This document shows positions 8,928 to 18,095 of a stretch of 64,000 bases of DNA, in pieces. Positions within the stretch are counted from its first letter, which is position 1. Every line of letters begins with the position of its first letter. The notes under the pieces were generated by a model. It was given only the letters and a program-made list of their open reading frames with translations, did not search any database and was not told where the DNA came from. The DNA is from Mesobacillus jeotgali. Its GTDB lineage: Bacteria > Bacillota > Bacilli > Bacillales > Cytobacillaceae. The translations under genes were made by a program, and so were the position numbers. The DNA lies in NCBI RefSeq assembly GCF_002874535.1, contig NZ_CP025025.1, forward strand, positions 3,433,312 through 3,497,311. Direction: 5' to 3'.

Positions 8928-9231
8928 AAGATCCCTACTTTTCAATCTATAAAATAAAAACAGATTACAAACTTGTATTTTACCATAAACAAAACCAGAC
9001 ACTATGATATTTATCAATGGATGCAGATATTTCCTGCATCCTAGGATGTATAAATTTCCTGCATCCCCTAGTTTACTCTTTCTCCAGCCTGACTGCCAGT
9101 TTTCCGGGCTGTAATTCATTAACTCCCGTTTGAAGAACATCATTCAAGGCAATGTTTTTAATGAAGAGATGGATTATAATAATAGAAGTGCTTATTGCAT
9201 CTAAAAAGTGAAACGAAAAGTTGGTGAAGCA
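8928..9231. other. Divergent ytgP/ytfP intergenic region with a duplicated hairpin arm
   Basis: No gene is seen. The perfect inverted repeat GGATGCAG/CTGCATCC lies at 9019-9041, and its right arm recurs at 9055-9066 (TTTCCTGCATCC). No T-run follows, so it is not an obvious terminator; in RNA it would lie in the ytgP leader. Confidence 0.4.
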
Positions 9232-10500
9232 ATGAAATACGATGTAATCGTCCTTGGCGGCGGTCCGTCCGGCTTGATGGCGGCAATTGCTGCTGGAGAG
9301 CAGGGCGCAAAGGTGCTGCTGATCGATAAAGGAGACAAGCTAGGCCGAAAGCTGGCAATCTCCGGCGGCGGCCGTTGTAATGTGACGAATCGCCTTCCAG
9401 TGGATGAAATCATTAAACATATACCCGGAAATGGACGGTTCTTATACAGCGCACTGTCGATTTTTAGCAATGAAGATATCATTTCATTTTTCGAAGGGCT
9501 TGGAATACAGCTAAAAGAGGAAGATCATGGCCGGATGTTCCCAGTCACGGACAAAGCTCAGTCCGTTGTTGATGCCCTTTTATCAAAGCTTAAGGATTTG
9601 AAAGTGAAAATCAAGACGAACACCCCTGTTGCCGATGTCCACTACAAAGATGGCAAGGCTCAAGCTGTAGAATTGAAAAATGGTGAATTGTTTTATGCGG
9701 ACAGTGTCATCATTGCTGTCGGTGGGAAATCAGTGCCTCATACTGGTTCCACCGGCGACGGTTATGCCTGGGCTGAAAAAGCAGGGCATACTATCACAAC
9801 TCTGTTCCCGACTGAAGTTCCATTGACGTCCTCTGAACATTTTATAAAAGAAAAAGTTCTGCAGGGACTTTCATTAAGAGGAATAGCACTCAGCGTCCTG
9901 AATCCAAAAGGGAAAGCGCTGATCACTCATAAAATGGATATGATCTTCACACACTTTGGTATCAGCGGCCCGGCTGTCCTGCGCTGCAGCCAGTTCGTCG
10001 TCAAAGCGATGCAAAAATGGAATCTGAAAGAGGTCGTCATGTCCCTTGATGCCCTTCCTGACATGAAAGAAGAAGAATTGTTCCAGGAAATAAATAAACT
10101 GATTAAAGCCGAGCCTAAAAAAGCAGTGAAGAATTTATTGAAGGGTCTTCTGCCTGAACGGTATTTACTGTTCCTGCTTGAGCTGAATGAAATTGACCCA
10201 GCGATGCAGGGCGGACAGCTAGGCCATGAGAAAATAAGAAGCTTCACCAAATCAGCAAAGCAATTCGAGTTCAAAGTGAACGGTACCCTTCCGCTTGATA
10301 AAGCATTTGTAACCGGAGGCGGCGTATCAGTCAAAGAAGTCGAACCGCAAACAATGGCATCCAAGAAAGCAGAAGGACTTTACTTTTGCGGTGAAATCCT
10401 GGATATCCACGGATATACCGGGGGATATAACATCACCTCAGCCCTGGTAACCGGACGGCTTGCGGGAAGCAATGCAGCTGAGTTTGCCCTAGAGAAATAG
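9232..10500 (+). CDS. ytfP: HI0933/YtfP-family FAD-dependent oxidoreductase
   Basis: A 422-residue flavoprotein. The N-terminal Rossmann motif [20 protein letters not shown] binds the FAD ADP moiety, and the family signature [14 protein letters not shown] follows at about residue 42. The C-terminus has [10 protein letters not shown] and [14 protein letters not shown], again signature segments of the HI0933-like (aminoacetone oxidase-like) family. The physiological substrate is not settled. The ATG at 9232 matches the family start; upstream GTG at 9208 lacks a binding site. It precedes cse60-like and ytwF genes on the other strand. Confidence 0.88.
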   Translation: MKYDVIVLGGGPSGLMAAIAAGEQGAKVLLIDKGDKLGRKLAISGGGRCNVTNRLPVDEIIKHIPGNGRFLYSALSIFSNEDIISFFEGLGIQLKEEDHGRMFPVTDKAQSVVDALLSKLKDLKVKIKTNTPVADVHYKDGKAQAVELKNGELFYADSVIIAVGGKSVPHTGSTGDGYAWAEKAGHTITTLFPTEVPLTSSEHFIKEKVLQGLSLRGIALSVLNPKGKALITHKMDMIFTHFGISGPAVLRCSQFVVKAMQKWNLKEVVMSLDALPDMKEEELFQEINKLIKAEPKKAVKNLLKGLLPERYLLFLLELNEIDPAMQGGQLGHEKIRSFTKSAKQFEFKVNGTLPLDKAFVTGGGVSVKEVEPQTMASKKAEGLYFCGEILDIHGYTGGYNITSALVTGRLAGSNAAEFALEK

Positions 10501-10512
10501 ATTCCTTTACTT

Positions 10513-10546
10513 AGTGTCTGTCACTACCATGTGACGGACACTTTTT
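10513..10546 (+). terminator. Terminator of ytfP
   Basis: Stem GTGTCTGTCAC/GTGACGGACAC with loop TACCAT, then TTTTT. A degenerate second hairpin of the same family follows at 10565-10601 (TGTCGGTCAT/ATGACGGACA plus TTTTTT). Confidence 0.85.
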
Positions 10547-10635
10547 CTGGTTTTTCCCTGATTTCTGTCGGTCATGGTCTTGATGACGGACATTTTTTCT
10601 GATTTCACGATGATTTCTGTCCGTCATTCTATATA

Positions 10636-10668
10636 GAAAAACAGAGCCCGAGTAAATACTCAGGCTCT
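10636..10668 (-). terminator. Terminator overlapping the stop of the Cse60-like gene
   Basis: Minus-strand stem ACAGAGCC(T)GAGTATTTACTC(G)GGCTCTGT followed by TTTTTC. The left arm includes the last codons of the gene. Confidence 0.8.
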
Positions 10669-10845
10669 GTAAACAACCATGGCTGAAAAACAGTATATCT
10701 GCTCTTCGTCCATTTCTTCAGGAATGACCGCGACATTATATTTAATATCCAAAAGCTTTTTTTCATCGAGCTTTTCAAGAAATCGGTTCATTTCCTGTTC
10801 AAGATCTTTTTCATGTTCATGATCAAATACTCTGACCTGGATCAA
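10660..10845 (-). CDS. cse60: Cse60-like small sporulation protein
   Basis: A 61-residue acidic protein, MIQVRVFDHEHEKDLEQEMN at the N-terminus and EEQIYCFSAMVVYRA at the C-terminus. This pattern recalls the spore protein Cse60 family, a mother-cell (sigma E) dependent product in B. subtilis; recognition rests on memory of the family and is moderately firm. ATG at 10845 follows AAGGAAGGATGACTTCCC. No membrane segment or signal is visible. It is a single-gene unit with its own terminator between ytfP and ytwF. Function is unknown beyond sporulation association. Confidence 0.65.
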   Translation of the reverse strand: MIQVRVFDHEHEKDLEQEMNRFLEKLDEKKLLDIKYNVAVIPEEMDEEQIYCFSAMVVYRA

Positions 10846-10902
10846 GGGAAGTCATCCTTCCTTTTTTACATCCATTCTAGCCATATTTTCAGAATTTTAT
10901 AA

Positions 10903-11214
10903 TTACGGGCGCGTTGTTTCTCCGCCCCAGCTCATCATGCCGCCAACCATGTTGCGGACTTTGAAGCCTTGCTCGTTCATGTAGTGGCAAACGTTGCCGC
11001 TGCGCGCGCTTGAACGGCAGATGAAGATGTATTCTTTATCTTTGTCGAATTCGTTCATTCTTTCAGGAATTTCTCCCATTGGCACGTGCTTAGCTCCAGG
11101 AATCATTCCAGATTCAACTTCGTCATGTTCACGAACGTCAACCATTTCTGGCTTTTCACCAGCTTCCAGCTTCTTTTGAAGTTCTTCAGGTGTGATTGTT
11201 TCAACTTTATTCAT
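10903..11214 (-). CDS. ytwF: Single-domain rhodanese-like protein
   Basis: A 103-residue rhodanese domain. The active-site cysteine is in IFICRSSARSGNV (about residue 66), giving a six-residue CRSSAR loop, and the VDVREHDEVESGMIPGAKHV strand-loop motif precedes it. Such proteins carry persulfide sulfur or act as sulfur donors in the cytosol; the physiological acceptor is unknown. ATG at 11214 follows GGAGGA by eight bases. It lies directly upstream-opposed to nothing on the other strand and 178 bases from the leuS end; probably monocistronic. Confidence 0.88.
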   Translation of the reverse strand: MNKVETITPEELQKKLEAGEKPEMVDVREHDEVESGMIPGAKHVPMGEIPERMNEFDKDKEYIFICRSSARSGNVCHYMNEQGFKVRNMVGGMMSWGGETTRP

Positions 11215-11350
11215 TAGTCATTTCCTCCAATATTCAGTAAAATTAATCCTATTTTAAGGATACAATACCTTAATGTATTTTCCCCTATTTATTATATAAA
11301 AACTCTTTTTATAATACAAAGGATAAACCTTATGGGGTATTCTTTACGTT

Positions 11351-11382
11351 ATAAAACAAAGGACCGCCATAGCGATCCTTTG
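11351..11382 (-). terminator. Terminator of leuS
   Basis: Minus-strand stem CAAAGGATCGC/GCGGTCCTTTG with loop TATG, followed by TTTTATAACG. Confidence 0.8.
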
Positions 11383-11392
11383 CTGAAAGTTA

Positions 11393-13807
11393 TTAGTTAG
11401 CTACAATATTTACGAGTTTTCCAGGGACCGCTATCACTTTACGGACAGTTTTACCGTCGATCTGTTCTTTAACGGCGTCATCGCCCATTGCGATTTGCTC
11501 AAGAGTCTCTCTGTTCGCATCTGCCGGTACCATCATCTTAGCCTTGATTTTTCCGTTTACCTGGACAACGATTTCGACTTCGTCGTCGACTAGCTTGGCT
11601 TCATCATATGCTGGCCATGCTGCATAGGTGATTGACTCACTGTAGCCAAGCTTAGCCCAAAGCTCTTCTGCAATATGCGGCGTAATCGGCGCCAGCATTT
11701 TTACAAAGCCTTCAACGTATGCTTTTGGAAGCTCTTCGGCTTTATAAGCTTCATTGATGAAGACCATCATTTGCGAGATAGCTGTATTGAAACGAAGCCC
11801 CTCGTAATCTTCGGTCACCTTTTTAACTGTCTGGTGGTAGACCTTCTCAAGGTTCGTGTTTTCAACATCCTTGATTTTCTCACTCAAGCTGCCGTTTTCA
11901 TTGACAAACAGGCGCCAGATACGGTCAAGGAAGCGTCGTGATCCGTCAAGACCATTTGTAGACCATGCGATGGATGCTTCAAGCGGCCCCATGAACATTT
12001 CATAAAGACGAAGCGTATCAGCACCATGACTTTCGACGATTTCATCCGGGTTGACAACATTTCCTTTTGACTTGCTCATCTTTTCATTATTTTCACCAAG
12101 GATCATCCCCTGGTTGAAAAGCTTTTGGAAAGGCTCCTTCGTGTGGACAACCCCTACATCGTAAAGGACCTTGTGCCAGAAGCGAGCGTAAAGCAAGTGC
12201 AATACTGCGTGTTCCGCTCCACCGATATAAATATCAACCGGAAGCCACTGCTTTAATTTTTCCTCATCAGCAAGTGCCTGGTCGTTCTTTGGATCGATAT
12301 AGCGCAAATAGTACCAGCAGCTGCCACCCCATTGTGGCATTGTGTTTGTTTCCCTGCGGCCCTTTTTGCCTGTTTCAGGATCAACGACATTCACCCAGTC
12401 ATCAATATTGGCAAGTGGAGACTCGCCTGTGCCAGAAGGCTTGATATCCTTCGTTTTAGGAAGAACCAAAGGCAACTGGTCTTCAGGTACAGCGGACATC
12501 GTGCCATCTTCCCAATGGATGATTGGAATTGGCTCTCCCCAGTAGCGCTGGCGGCTGAACAACCAGTCACGAAGACGATAGGTAACCTTCTTCGTACCAA
12601 TTCCTTTTTCCTCAAGCCACGCAATCATCTTATTGATGGCCTCATCCTTGCCCATGCCGTTAAGGAATTCAGAGTTGATGTGCTCGCCGTCGCCAGTGTA
12701 AGCTTCTTTTTCGATATCTCCGCCTGCAACGACTTCTCTGATTTCCAGATCGAATTTTTTAGCGAACTCGTAGTCGCGCTCGTCATGGCCAGGTACCGCC
12801 ATGATTGCTCCTGTTCCGTATGAAGCAAGAACATAGTCGGCGATCCAGATTGGCATTTTATCGCCGTTCGCTGGGTTGATCGCATAAGCACCGGTGAAGA
12901 CACCAGTTTTATCCTTAGCAAGATCTGTACGCTCAAGGTCGCTCTTGCTCTTGATTTCATCAATGTATTTCTCGATTGCCTCTTTTTGTTCAGTAGTTGT
13001 AATTTTATCAACTAATTGATGCTCAGGTGCTAGTACTGCGTACGTTGCGCCGAACAATGTATCTGGACGAGTCGTGAAAACGGTGAACGTTCCTTCGTGT
13101 CCGTCTATGTTGAAAGTAATTTCAGCACCTTCAGATCGGCCGATCCAGTTGCGCTGCATATCCTTCAGGCTTTCCGGCCAATCAAGTAAATCTAAATCCT
13201 CAAGTAAGCGGTCTGCATAAGCTGTGATTTTAAGCATCCACTGACGCATCGGACGACGTTCTACCGGATGCCCTCCTCGCTCACTTTTACCGTCGATTAC
13301 TTCTTCGTTTGCTAAAACGGTTCCAAGTGCCGGGCACCAGTTAACCGCGACTTCATCAATGTAAGCAAGTCCTTTTTCATATAGCTTAAGGAAAATCCAT
13401 TGCGTCCACTTGTAGTATTCAGGGTCAGTCGTGTTGACTTCGCGGTCCCAGTCATATGAAAAACCTAATGCCTTGATCTGACGGCGGAACGTGTTGATGT
13501 TCTGCTCCGTGAACTCTGCCGGGTCATTTCCAGTATCCAATGCGTATTGCTCTGCCGGAAGGCCGAATGCATCCCAGCCCATTGGATGAAGGACGTTGAA
13601 GCCCTGCATCCTTTTCATGCGTGAAAGGATATCAGTCGCCGTGTAACCTTCCGGGTGGCCAACGTGCAGGCCGGCACCAGATGGATACGGGAACATATCA
13701 AGCGCGTAGAACTTCTCTTTCCCTTTGTCTTCGGTCGTCTTGAACGTTTTGTTCTGTTCCCAATGCGATTGCCATTTTTTCTCGATTTCCTGATGGTTAA
13801 AACTCAT
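11393..13807 (-). CDS. leuS: Leucyl-tRNA synthetase
   Basis: An 804-residue class I synthetase that charges tRNA-Leu. The HIGH-type motif is [11 protein letters not shown] near residue 47 and the KMSKS motif is [11 protein letters not shown] near residue 580. The editing CP1 domain carries the conserved [12 protein letters not shown] segment, and the C-terminal anticodon and LeuRS-specific domains are complete (ends VNIVAN). ATG at 13807 follows AGGAGG; the frame upstream to 13930 is T-box leader, not coding. Expression is controlled by the T-box at 13866-14110. Confidence 0.97.
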   Translation of the reverse strand: MSFNHQEIEKKWQSHWEQNKTFKTTEDKGKEKFYALDMFPYPSGAGLHVGHPEGYTATDILSRMKRMQGFNVLHPMGWDAFGLPAEQYALDTGNDPAEFTEQNINTFRRQIKALGFSYDWDREVNTTDPEYYKWTQWIFLKLYEKGLAYIDEVAVNWCPALGTVLANEEVIDGKSERGGHPVERRPMRQWMLKITAYADRLLEDLDLLDWPESLKDMQRNWIGRSEGAEITFNIDGHEGTFTVFTTRPDTLFGATYAVLAPEHQLVDKITTTEQKEAIEKYIDEIKSKSDLERTDLAKDKTGVFTGAYAINPANGDKMPIWIADYVLASYGTGAIMAVPGHDERDYEFAKKFDLEIREVVAGGDIEKEAYTGDGEHINSEFLNGMGKDEAINKMIAWLEEKGIGTKKVTYRLRDWLFSRQRYWGEPIPIIHWEDGTMSAVPEDQLPLVLPKTKDIKPSGTGESPLANIDDWVNVVDPETGKKGRRETNTMPQWGGSCWYYLRYIDPKNDQALADEEKLKQWLPVDIYIGGAEHAVLHLLYARFWHKVLYDVGVVHTKEPFQKLFNQGMILGENNEKMSKSKGNVVNPDEIVESHGADTLRLYEMFMGPLEASIAWSTNGLDGSRRFLDRIWRLFVNENGSLSEKIKDVENTNLEKVYHQTVKKVTEDYEGLRFNTAISQMMVFINEAYKAEELPKAYVEGFVKMLAPITPHIAEELWAKLGYSESITYAAWPAYDEAKLVDDEVEIVVQVNGKIKAKMMVPADANRETLEQIAMGDDAVKEQIDGKTVRKVIAVPGKLVNIVAN

Positions 13808-13865
13808 CGTCAATCTCCTCCTATTTGGTTTGGATTTATTTTTAGCGGATGGTATTTTTTCCAGA

Positions 13866-14110
13866 AAAATAAAAAACTCCCGCCCCTGTAAAAGGGACGA
13901 GAGGTTATGTATGATCTCCCGCGGTACCACCCAAATTAGTGTGTAACACTCGCTTCATTCATCCTTAACGCGGAAAACGGCAAACGCTACTTGTGTTCAC
14001 GTCTGCGACTCAAAGGCGAGTTCATGATGGTCCTGTCTGGCTTGCACCAACCGCCAGCTCTCTACATCAGGCTTTGCACCACTACTACTCCTTGTCGAAG
14101 TCTTTCATTA
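13866..14110 (-). promoter_or_regulatory. T-box leader of leuS (leucine specifier CTC)
   Basis: The minus strand carries the T-box sequence GGGTGGTACCGCGGGAG and, upstream, the Stem I elements AGAGAGCTGG and GGTGCAAGCC. The specifier loop reads GAA-CTC-GCC, with CTC (Leu) at 14018-14020. The terminator is CTCTCGTCCC/GGGGCGGGAG followed by TTTTTT at 13868-13905. Uncharged tRNA-Leu should favour the antiterminator. Confidence 0.93.
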
Positions 14111-14123
14111 TGAATATAGAGAT

Positions 14124-14152
14124 ATTGTAATAAAATTCCCTCCCATATGCAA
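14124..14152 (-). promoter_or_regulatory. Sigma-A promoter of the leuS T-box transcript
   Basis: Minus strand TTGCAT, 17-base spacer, TACAAT, placed immediately upstream of the T-box. Confidence 0.65.
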
Positions 14153-14252
14153 GCGGGGATGAAATAAATGATTATGGAGAGTAGTTTATGTCTGTATCTT
14201 TTGTTTGGTGTGGGATTATGACACTAGATTTGGACACAAAATTTGTAAAAAA

Positions 14253-14365
14253 CGCGGTGAATTTCCAGTTCGCGGAATTAAGGTGGATTTTCGCGGAATC
14301 CCCCCGTACTTTCGCGGGATTATATCGCAATTTCGCGGGATTCGAATGGTATTTCGCGGAATTAA
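14253..14365. repeat. Array of TTCGCGGAATT-type motifs with 21 bp period
   Basis: CGCGG cores start at 14253, 14271, 14292, 14313, 14334 and 14355; the last five are exactly 21 bp apart. The consensus is TTTCGCGG(A/G)ATT with variable intervening bases, so the core and spacing are kept while the spacer is not. Confidence 0.8.
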
Positions 14366-14443
14366 ATAAATTTCTGTTCAATAAAGGATTTTTTACATGG
14401 ATAACGAATGTAACTGGTATCAAATTTAAATGGAGTGATGCAA

Positions 14444-15412
14444 GTGATAGCTAAATATCGTACAATCCCCATTGAAATCCTCATTTTTGACGCAATTACC
14501 CGCCGTTTACCTGACCATCATCCTCGGAAATCTGAATTCCATTCCAAACTAATCCGCTCAAAAGCAGGGTACAAGGGAGAAATAGAGGTGGATTATTTTC
14601 TATCCCTGTTTCCTGATGATGACTTAACGATATTCCAATACCTCAGGCTTCCACATAAAAATGGTTATTTCCAAATCGATACCCTGATTATCAGTCAGTG
14701 GTTCATGGTCATTATTGAATCAAAGAACCTTGCCGGTACAATTGAAATCGATCATGAATTGGACCAGTTACTCCAAACCTATGATGGCACAGAGAGAGGA
14801 TATAATAATCCGATATTACAAGCAGAAATCCAGAGTGCTCACCTCAAAAAATGGCTAATCAAACATCAACTCCCTTTGCCTCCCCTTGAGACTTTTGTAA
14901 CAATCAGCAACCCCCAAACGATAATCAAAAACCCTACTAATAATAAGGTAGTATCATACAGAACCTGCCGTGCTGCGAGAATCCCTTTTAAAATTGCAAC
15001 TTTAAAAACACAACTCAATAAAGAAGTTTACACAAAAAAAGATATTAAAAAGGTCACTCGTTTGCTGATCAAACAACATGTACCATTTGTTCCTGATCCA
15101 AAGGCCATGGATATTCCCAGCGATATCATAACGGGCGTTCAGTGCCCATACTGCAGACTTTTTAGTATGGAACGCATGCATGGAACATGGTTTTGTGAAA
15201 ATTGCGGGAAGACATCTAAGGATGCACACATACAAGCAGTTAAAGACTATTTTCTCTTGAATGGCCCAACACTAACGAATAAAAAACTGCGGGAATTCCT
15301 CCACATAAATTCAGAAGATACAATCACTCGAATCCTCCATTCAATGAATCTTATTTTTACAGGTAAAACCAAAAACAGAACCTATTCCCCGCCAGAAGAT
15401 TTTTTCAACTGA
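14444..15412 (+). CDS. NERD-domain protein with C-terminal zinc ribbon
   Basis: A 322-residue protein. Residues about 35-150 form a nuclease-related (NERD) domain: YKGEIEVDYFLSLF, FQIDTLIISQWFMVIIESKN (the D-x18-ExK core of the PD-(D/E)xK fold). Residues about 225-265 carry a zinc ribbon, CPYC...CENC, followed by a short helical tail that looks like a winged-helix (TNKKLREFLHI). NERD proteins are inferred nucleases or DNA-processing proteins; none of this is shown here. GTG at 14444 with TGGAGTG nine bases upstream is preferred over codons at 14435/14438. It lies alone between leuS and the hydroxybutyrate unit. Confidence 0.8.
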   Translation: MIAKYRTIPIEILIFDAITRRLPDHHPRKSEFHSKLIRSKAGYKGEIEVDYFLSLFPDDDLTIFQYLRLPHKNGYFQIDTLIISQWFMVIIESKNLAGTIEIDHELDQLLQTYDGTERGYNNPILQAEIQSAHLKKWLIKHQLPLPPLETFVTISNPQTIIKNPTNNKVVSYRTCRAARIPFKIATLKTQLNKEVYTKKDIKKVTRLLIKQHVPFVPDPKAMDIPSDIITGVQCPYCRLFSMERMHGTWFCENCGKTSKDAHIQAVKDYFLLNGPTLTNKKLREFLHINSEDTITRILHSMNLIFTGKTKNRTYSPPEDFFN

Positions 15413-15604
15413 CTGGTTTTATAGAGAAGTCACTACAGATGAGATTACTCTTTTTGCGACTTATGGTTAATATGGTTCAAAGTACGTTGAGGAACTTGAT
15501 GGGAGGATGCTCGATCACTTGGCTCAATACTAGGTCGGAAAATTCAACCCACATCCCATGAACCTTGCCGTCAGGTGCACAGACCTGTATAGAGCCTTAT
15601 CTAG

Positions 15605-15639
15605 TAAAAAGCCGGCCTCCCAAAAGGGAAAACCGGCTT
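15605..15639 (-). terminator. Terminator of the hydroxybutyrate operon
   Basis: Minus-strand stem AAGCCGG/CCGGCTT with an inner CCC/GGG pairing, followed by TTTTT. Confidence 0.8.
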
Positions 15640-15644
15640 GATAC

Positions 15645-16421
15645 TTATTGTATTGTATATCCCCCATCAATCACTGCCGCCTGGCCTGTGATTCCTTTGG
15701 CGGCATCACTGGCGAGGAACATCACATAACTTGCGATTTCCTCGACTGCCAGCAGGCGTTTTTGCGGAATAAGCGGAAAGATGACTTCCTCGAGCACTTT
15801 TTCAAGCGGCACGTTCCTTGTCTCAGCAAGACTGGAAAGCTGGTTCCTCACCAATGGTGTATCGACATACCCCGGGCAGACTGCGTTTACTGTAATGCCT
15901 TGCTCAGCAGTTTCTAACGCTGCAACCTTTGTCAGCCCAATTACTCCATGCTTGGCACTGTTGTAGGCTGCTTTACCTGCAAAACCAACGAGCCCATTGA
16001 TGGACGCCATGTTTATCACCCGCCCAGAACCCTGCTTTTTCATGACTGGCAGCACATGCTTCAAGGCTATAAATGGGGCTGTGAGCATTACTTTTATCAA
16101 CAGTTCGAATTTTTCAGTCGGGAATTCTTCGATCATGGAGACATATTGCAGGCCCGCATTGTTGATGAGAACATCGACACGGCCAAAGTGCTCAATGCAT
16201 TTTGCAACTGCCTGCTCAATGTCTTTTTCGCTCGTAACATCACATTTTAAACCAGCGGCATCATACCCTTGCTCACGCATACTGACAGCGGCTTTTTCCA
16301 CAGTTTCTTCCTGTAAATCTGTCAAAAATACCTTCGCGCCCTTCTCAGCAAAACTTTTGCCAATCTCATACCCGATTCCCTGGGCGGCACCGGTAATCAT
16401 CACGACTTTTTCTTTTACCAT
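15645..16421 (-). CDS. 3-hydroxybutyrate dehydrogenase (SDR family)
   Basis: A 258-residue short-chain dehydrogenase. It has the NAD-binding TGAAQGIGYEIG motif, NNAGLQYV, catalytic Ser in MASINGLVG and the YNSAKHG (Tyr-x3-Lys) pair. The GLQYVSMIEEFPTEKF and CPGYVDTPLVRNQL segments are typical of bacterial D-3-hydroxybutyrate dehydrogenases, which oxidise hydroxybutyrate to acetoacetate. ATG at 16421 follows AAGGAGATTCCC. It starts 14 bases after the permease gene ends and shares its promoter, so the pair imports and oxidises hydroxybutyrate or a related hydroxy acid; the substrate is by family similarity. Confidence 0.9.
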   Translation of the reverse strand: MVKEKVVMITGAAQGIGYEIGKSFAEKGAKVFLTDLQEETVEKAAVSMREQGYDAAGLKCDVTSEKDIEQAVAKCIEHFGRVDVLINNAGLQYVSMIEEFPTEKFELLIKVMLTAPFIALKHVLPVMKKQGSGRVINMASINGLVGFAGKAAYNSAKHGVIGLTKVAALETAEQGITVNAVCPGYVDTPLVRNQLSSLAETRNVPLEKVLEEVIFPLIPQKRLLAVEEIASYVMFLASDAAKGITGQAAVIDGGYTIQ

Positions 16422-16435
16422 GGGAATCTCCTTTC

Positions 16436-17755
16436 TTAAATTCCTAATCCTAGAGAGAATAGAACAATCGCTATTGCCACACCAATTAACGGAACAATGA
16501 CAGTCACAGCAGCCACTGGATTGTACGCATCCTGGTGGGACTCGCCACAGATCGCCCGTACGGTCGTGACTACGTAACCATTATGCGGCAGTGAATCAAG
16601 CGCACCAGAGGAAATTGCCGCTACCCTGTGCAGCGCTTCCGGATTGACGCCCATATCCATATAATGCGGAGCGAGCAATGGAAGCGCAATTGCCTGACCC
16701 CCGGATGCCGAACCAGTCATGCCGGCAATGACACTGACAGCAATCGCCGCACCAATCAACGGGCTTCCAGGTATATTCGTCATCGCATCAACAGCAGTCT
16801 GGAAAGCCGGTACTGCTTTTGCGACACCGCCGAATCCTACGACCGCAGCAGTGTTACCAATCGCAATTAACGCACCCATCGTTCCTTCAGAAAGGGCTTC
16901 CCAGAAATTTTTGAAATACTTGCGGTTTAATAGATAGGCAGATACAACTCCACCAAGCAGAGCAATGATCAATGCTGACTGTTTTAATGAATCATGGAAA
17001 ATGAATGAAATAACCAATACCACGATCAAAGGAATCAGGCCCATAAGAGGATGAGGCAGGTCTCGCTTTTCCATCATTGGATCGCTCTTCCTGGCTTCGA
17101 ATTTCTCGCCTCTTGCAACGGCTTTTGTGATCATCCGTTTCAGCCACCAGTACCCAAAAATCATCATGAACACAGCAACGATGGCACTGACCTCCCAGCC
17201 TGCAACCGGCGATGTATCCAGAAATTGAATGGGAATCCAGTTCTGGATTTCCGGCGAACCGGCAGAAGTCATCGTAAAGGTAACCGAGCCGAAAGCCAAT
17301 GCAGCCGGAATAAACCGCCTTGGCAAATTCGCCTGCCTGAACAAGCTCAATGCCATTGGATAAACCGAAAATGCTACGACAAACAAGCTTACACCGCCAT
17401 AAGTCAGTACAGCACAGGCAGCGACAATCGCGAGCACGGCAAACTTCATCCCCAACTTATCAACGATGAATTCAGACACACTGTCAGCAGCGCCGCTATC
17501 CTCCATCACCTTTCCAAAAATCGCTCCGAGAAGGAACATCATGTACCAAGCAGTAACGAATCCAGAAAAACCAGACATATAATTGCCTACAAAGTTGGCA
17601 GCTCCTTCTTCAACGAGCTGTGGAAACAGTGGCATCCCACTGAACACAGCAACAAACAACGCAGAAATCGGCCCGACAATAAGCAGATTCATGCCTCTCA
17701 TGGTTAAATAAATCAATAAGGCCAGACCGCCAATCAACCCAAACATACTCAGCAT
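16436..17755 (-). CDS. GntP-family permease, probably for hydroxybutyrate
   Basis: A 439-residue membrane protein with about 12 hydrophobic helices, of the gluconate permease (GntP) family. ACAVLTYGGVSLFVVAF and GSASGGQAIALPLL are typical pore-region segments, and SGALDSLPHNGYVVT is the C-terminal family signature. Close relatives next to hydroxybutyrate dehydrogenase are usually annotated as hydroxybutyrate or organic-acid permeases; the substrate here is inferred from that pairing. ATG at 17755 follows GGGGGAAAAAG. It is the first gene of the sigma-54 transcript and runs into the dehydrogenase gene without a terminator. Confidence 0.88.
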   Translation of the reverse strand: MLSMFGLIGGLALLIYLTMRGMNLLIVGPISALFVAVFSGMPLFPQLVEEGAANFVGNYMSGFSGFVTAWYMMFLLGAIFGKVMEDSGAADSVSEFIVDKLGMKFAVLAIVAACAVLTYGGVSLFVVAFSVYPMALSLFRQANLPRRFIPAALAFGSVTFTMTSAGSPEIQNWIPIQFLDTSPVAGWEVSAIVAVFMMIFGYWWLKRMITKAVARGEKFEARKSDPMMEKRDLPHPLMGLIPLIVVLVISFIFHDSLKQSALIIALLGGVVSAYLLNRKYFKNFWEALSEGTMGALIAIGNTAAVVGFGGVAKAVPAFQTAVDAMTNIPGSPLIGAAIAVSVIAGMTGSASGGQAIALPLLAPHYMDMGVNPEALHRVAAISSGALDSLPHNGYVVTTVRAICGESHQDAYNPVAAVTVIVPLIGVAIAIVLFSLGLGI

Positions 17756-17865
17756 TCTTTTTCCCCCTTGTTTTTTTAAAATAAAGACAAACGAACACTG
17801 CCCTCCTTGTCTAATAAGATGACAACGCTTACAAAAATATTGAATAAAATTGCTGTATTATCTTA

Positions 17866-17883
17866 TTGCAACTATCGTGCCAA
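17866..17883 (-). promoter_or_regulatory. Sigma-54 (-24/-12) promoter of the permease-dehydrogenase operon
   Basis: Minus-strand TTGGCACGATAGTTGCAA contains TGGCAC-N5-TTGCA with a perfect match to the consensus. It lies about 110 bases before the permease start, just downstream of a sigma-54 activator gene. Confidence 0.93.
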
Positions 17884-17933
17884 CTTTTTGGAGTATGACA
17901 AACAATGTTTATTCATAATTTTCAGTTATTTAT

Positions 17934-18095
17934 TTCCGGATTTCCGGACTCTATCAACCCTTCAATACCATCACTTAATAGATTTAACCTGTCCTGTTCC
18001 TGTTGATTAATTACTATTCATACAGTGAATACTTGTTTAAATTTGCTAGAAAACAAGAAAGTCCGAAAACTCGGACAGCATTCCGAATTTCCGGA
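17934..18095. promoter_or_regulatory. TCCGGA-rich dyads upstream of the sigma-54 promoter (possible activator sites and activator-gene terminator)
   Basis: TTTCCGGATTTCCGGAC at 17935-17951 and a second dyad at 18059-18100. The second forms a 16-base stem (AGTCCGG.../...CGGACT on the minus strand) followed by TTTCTTGTTTTC, so it also fits as the terminator of the activator gene. Placement 60-230 bases upstream of the promoter is right for enhancer sites. Confidence 0.5.
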
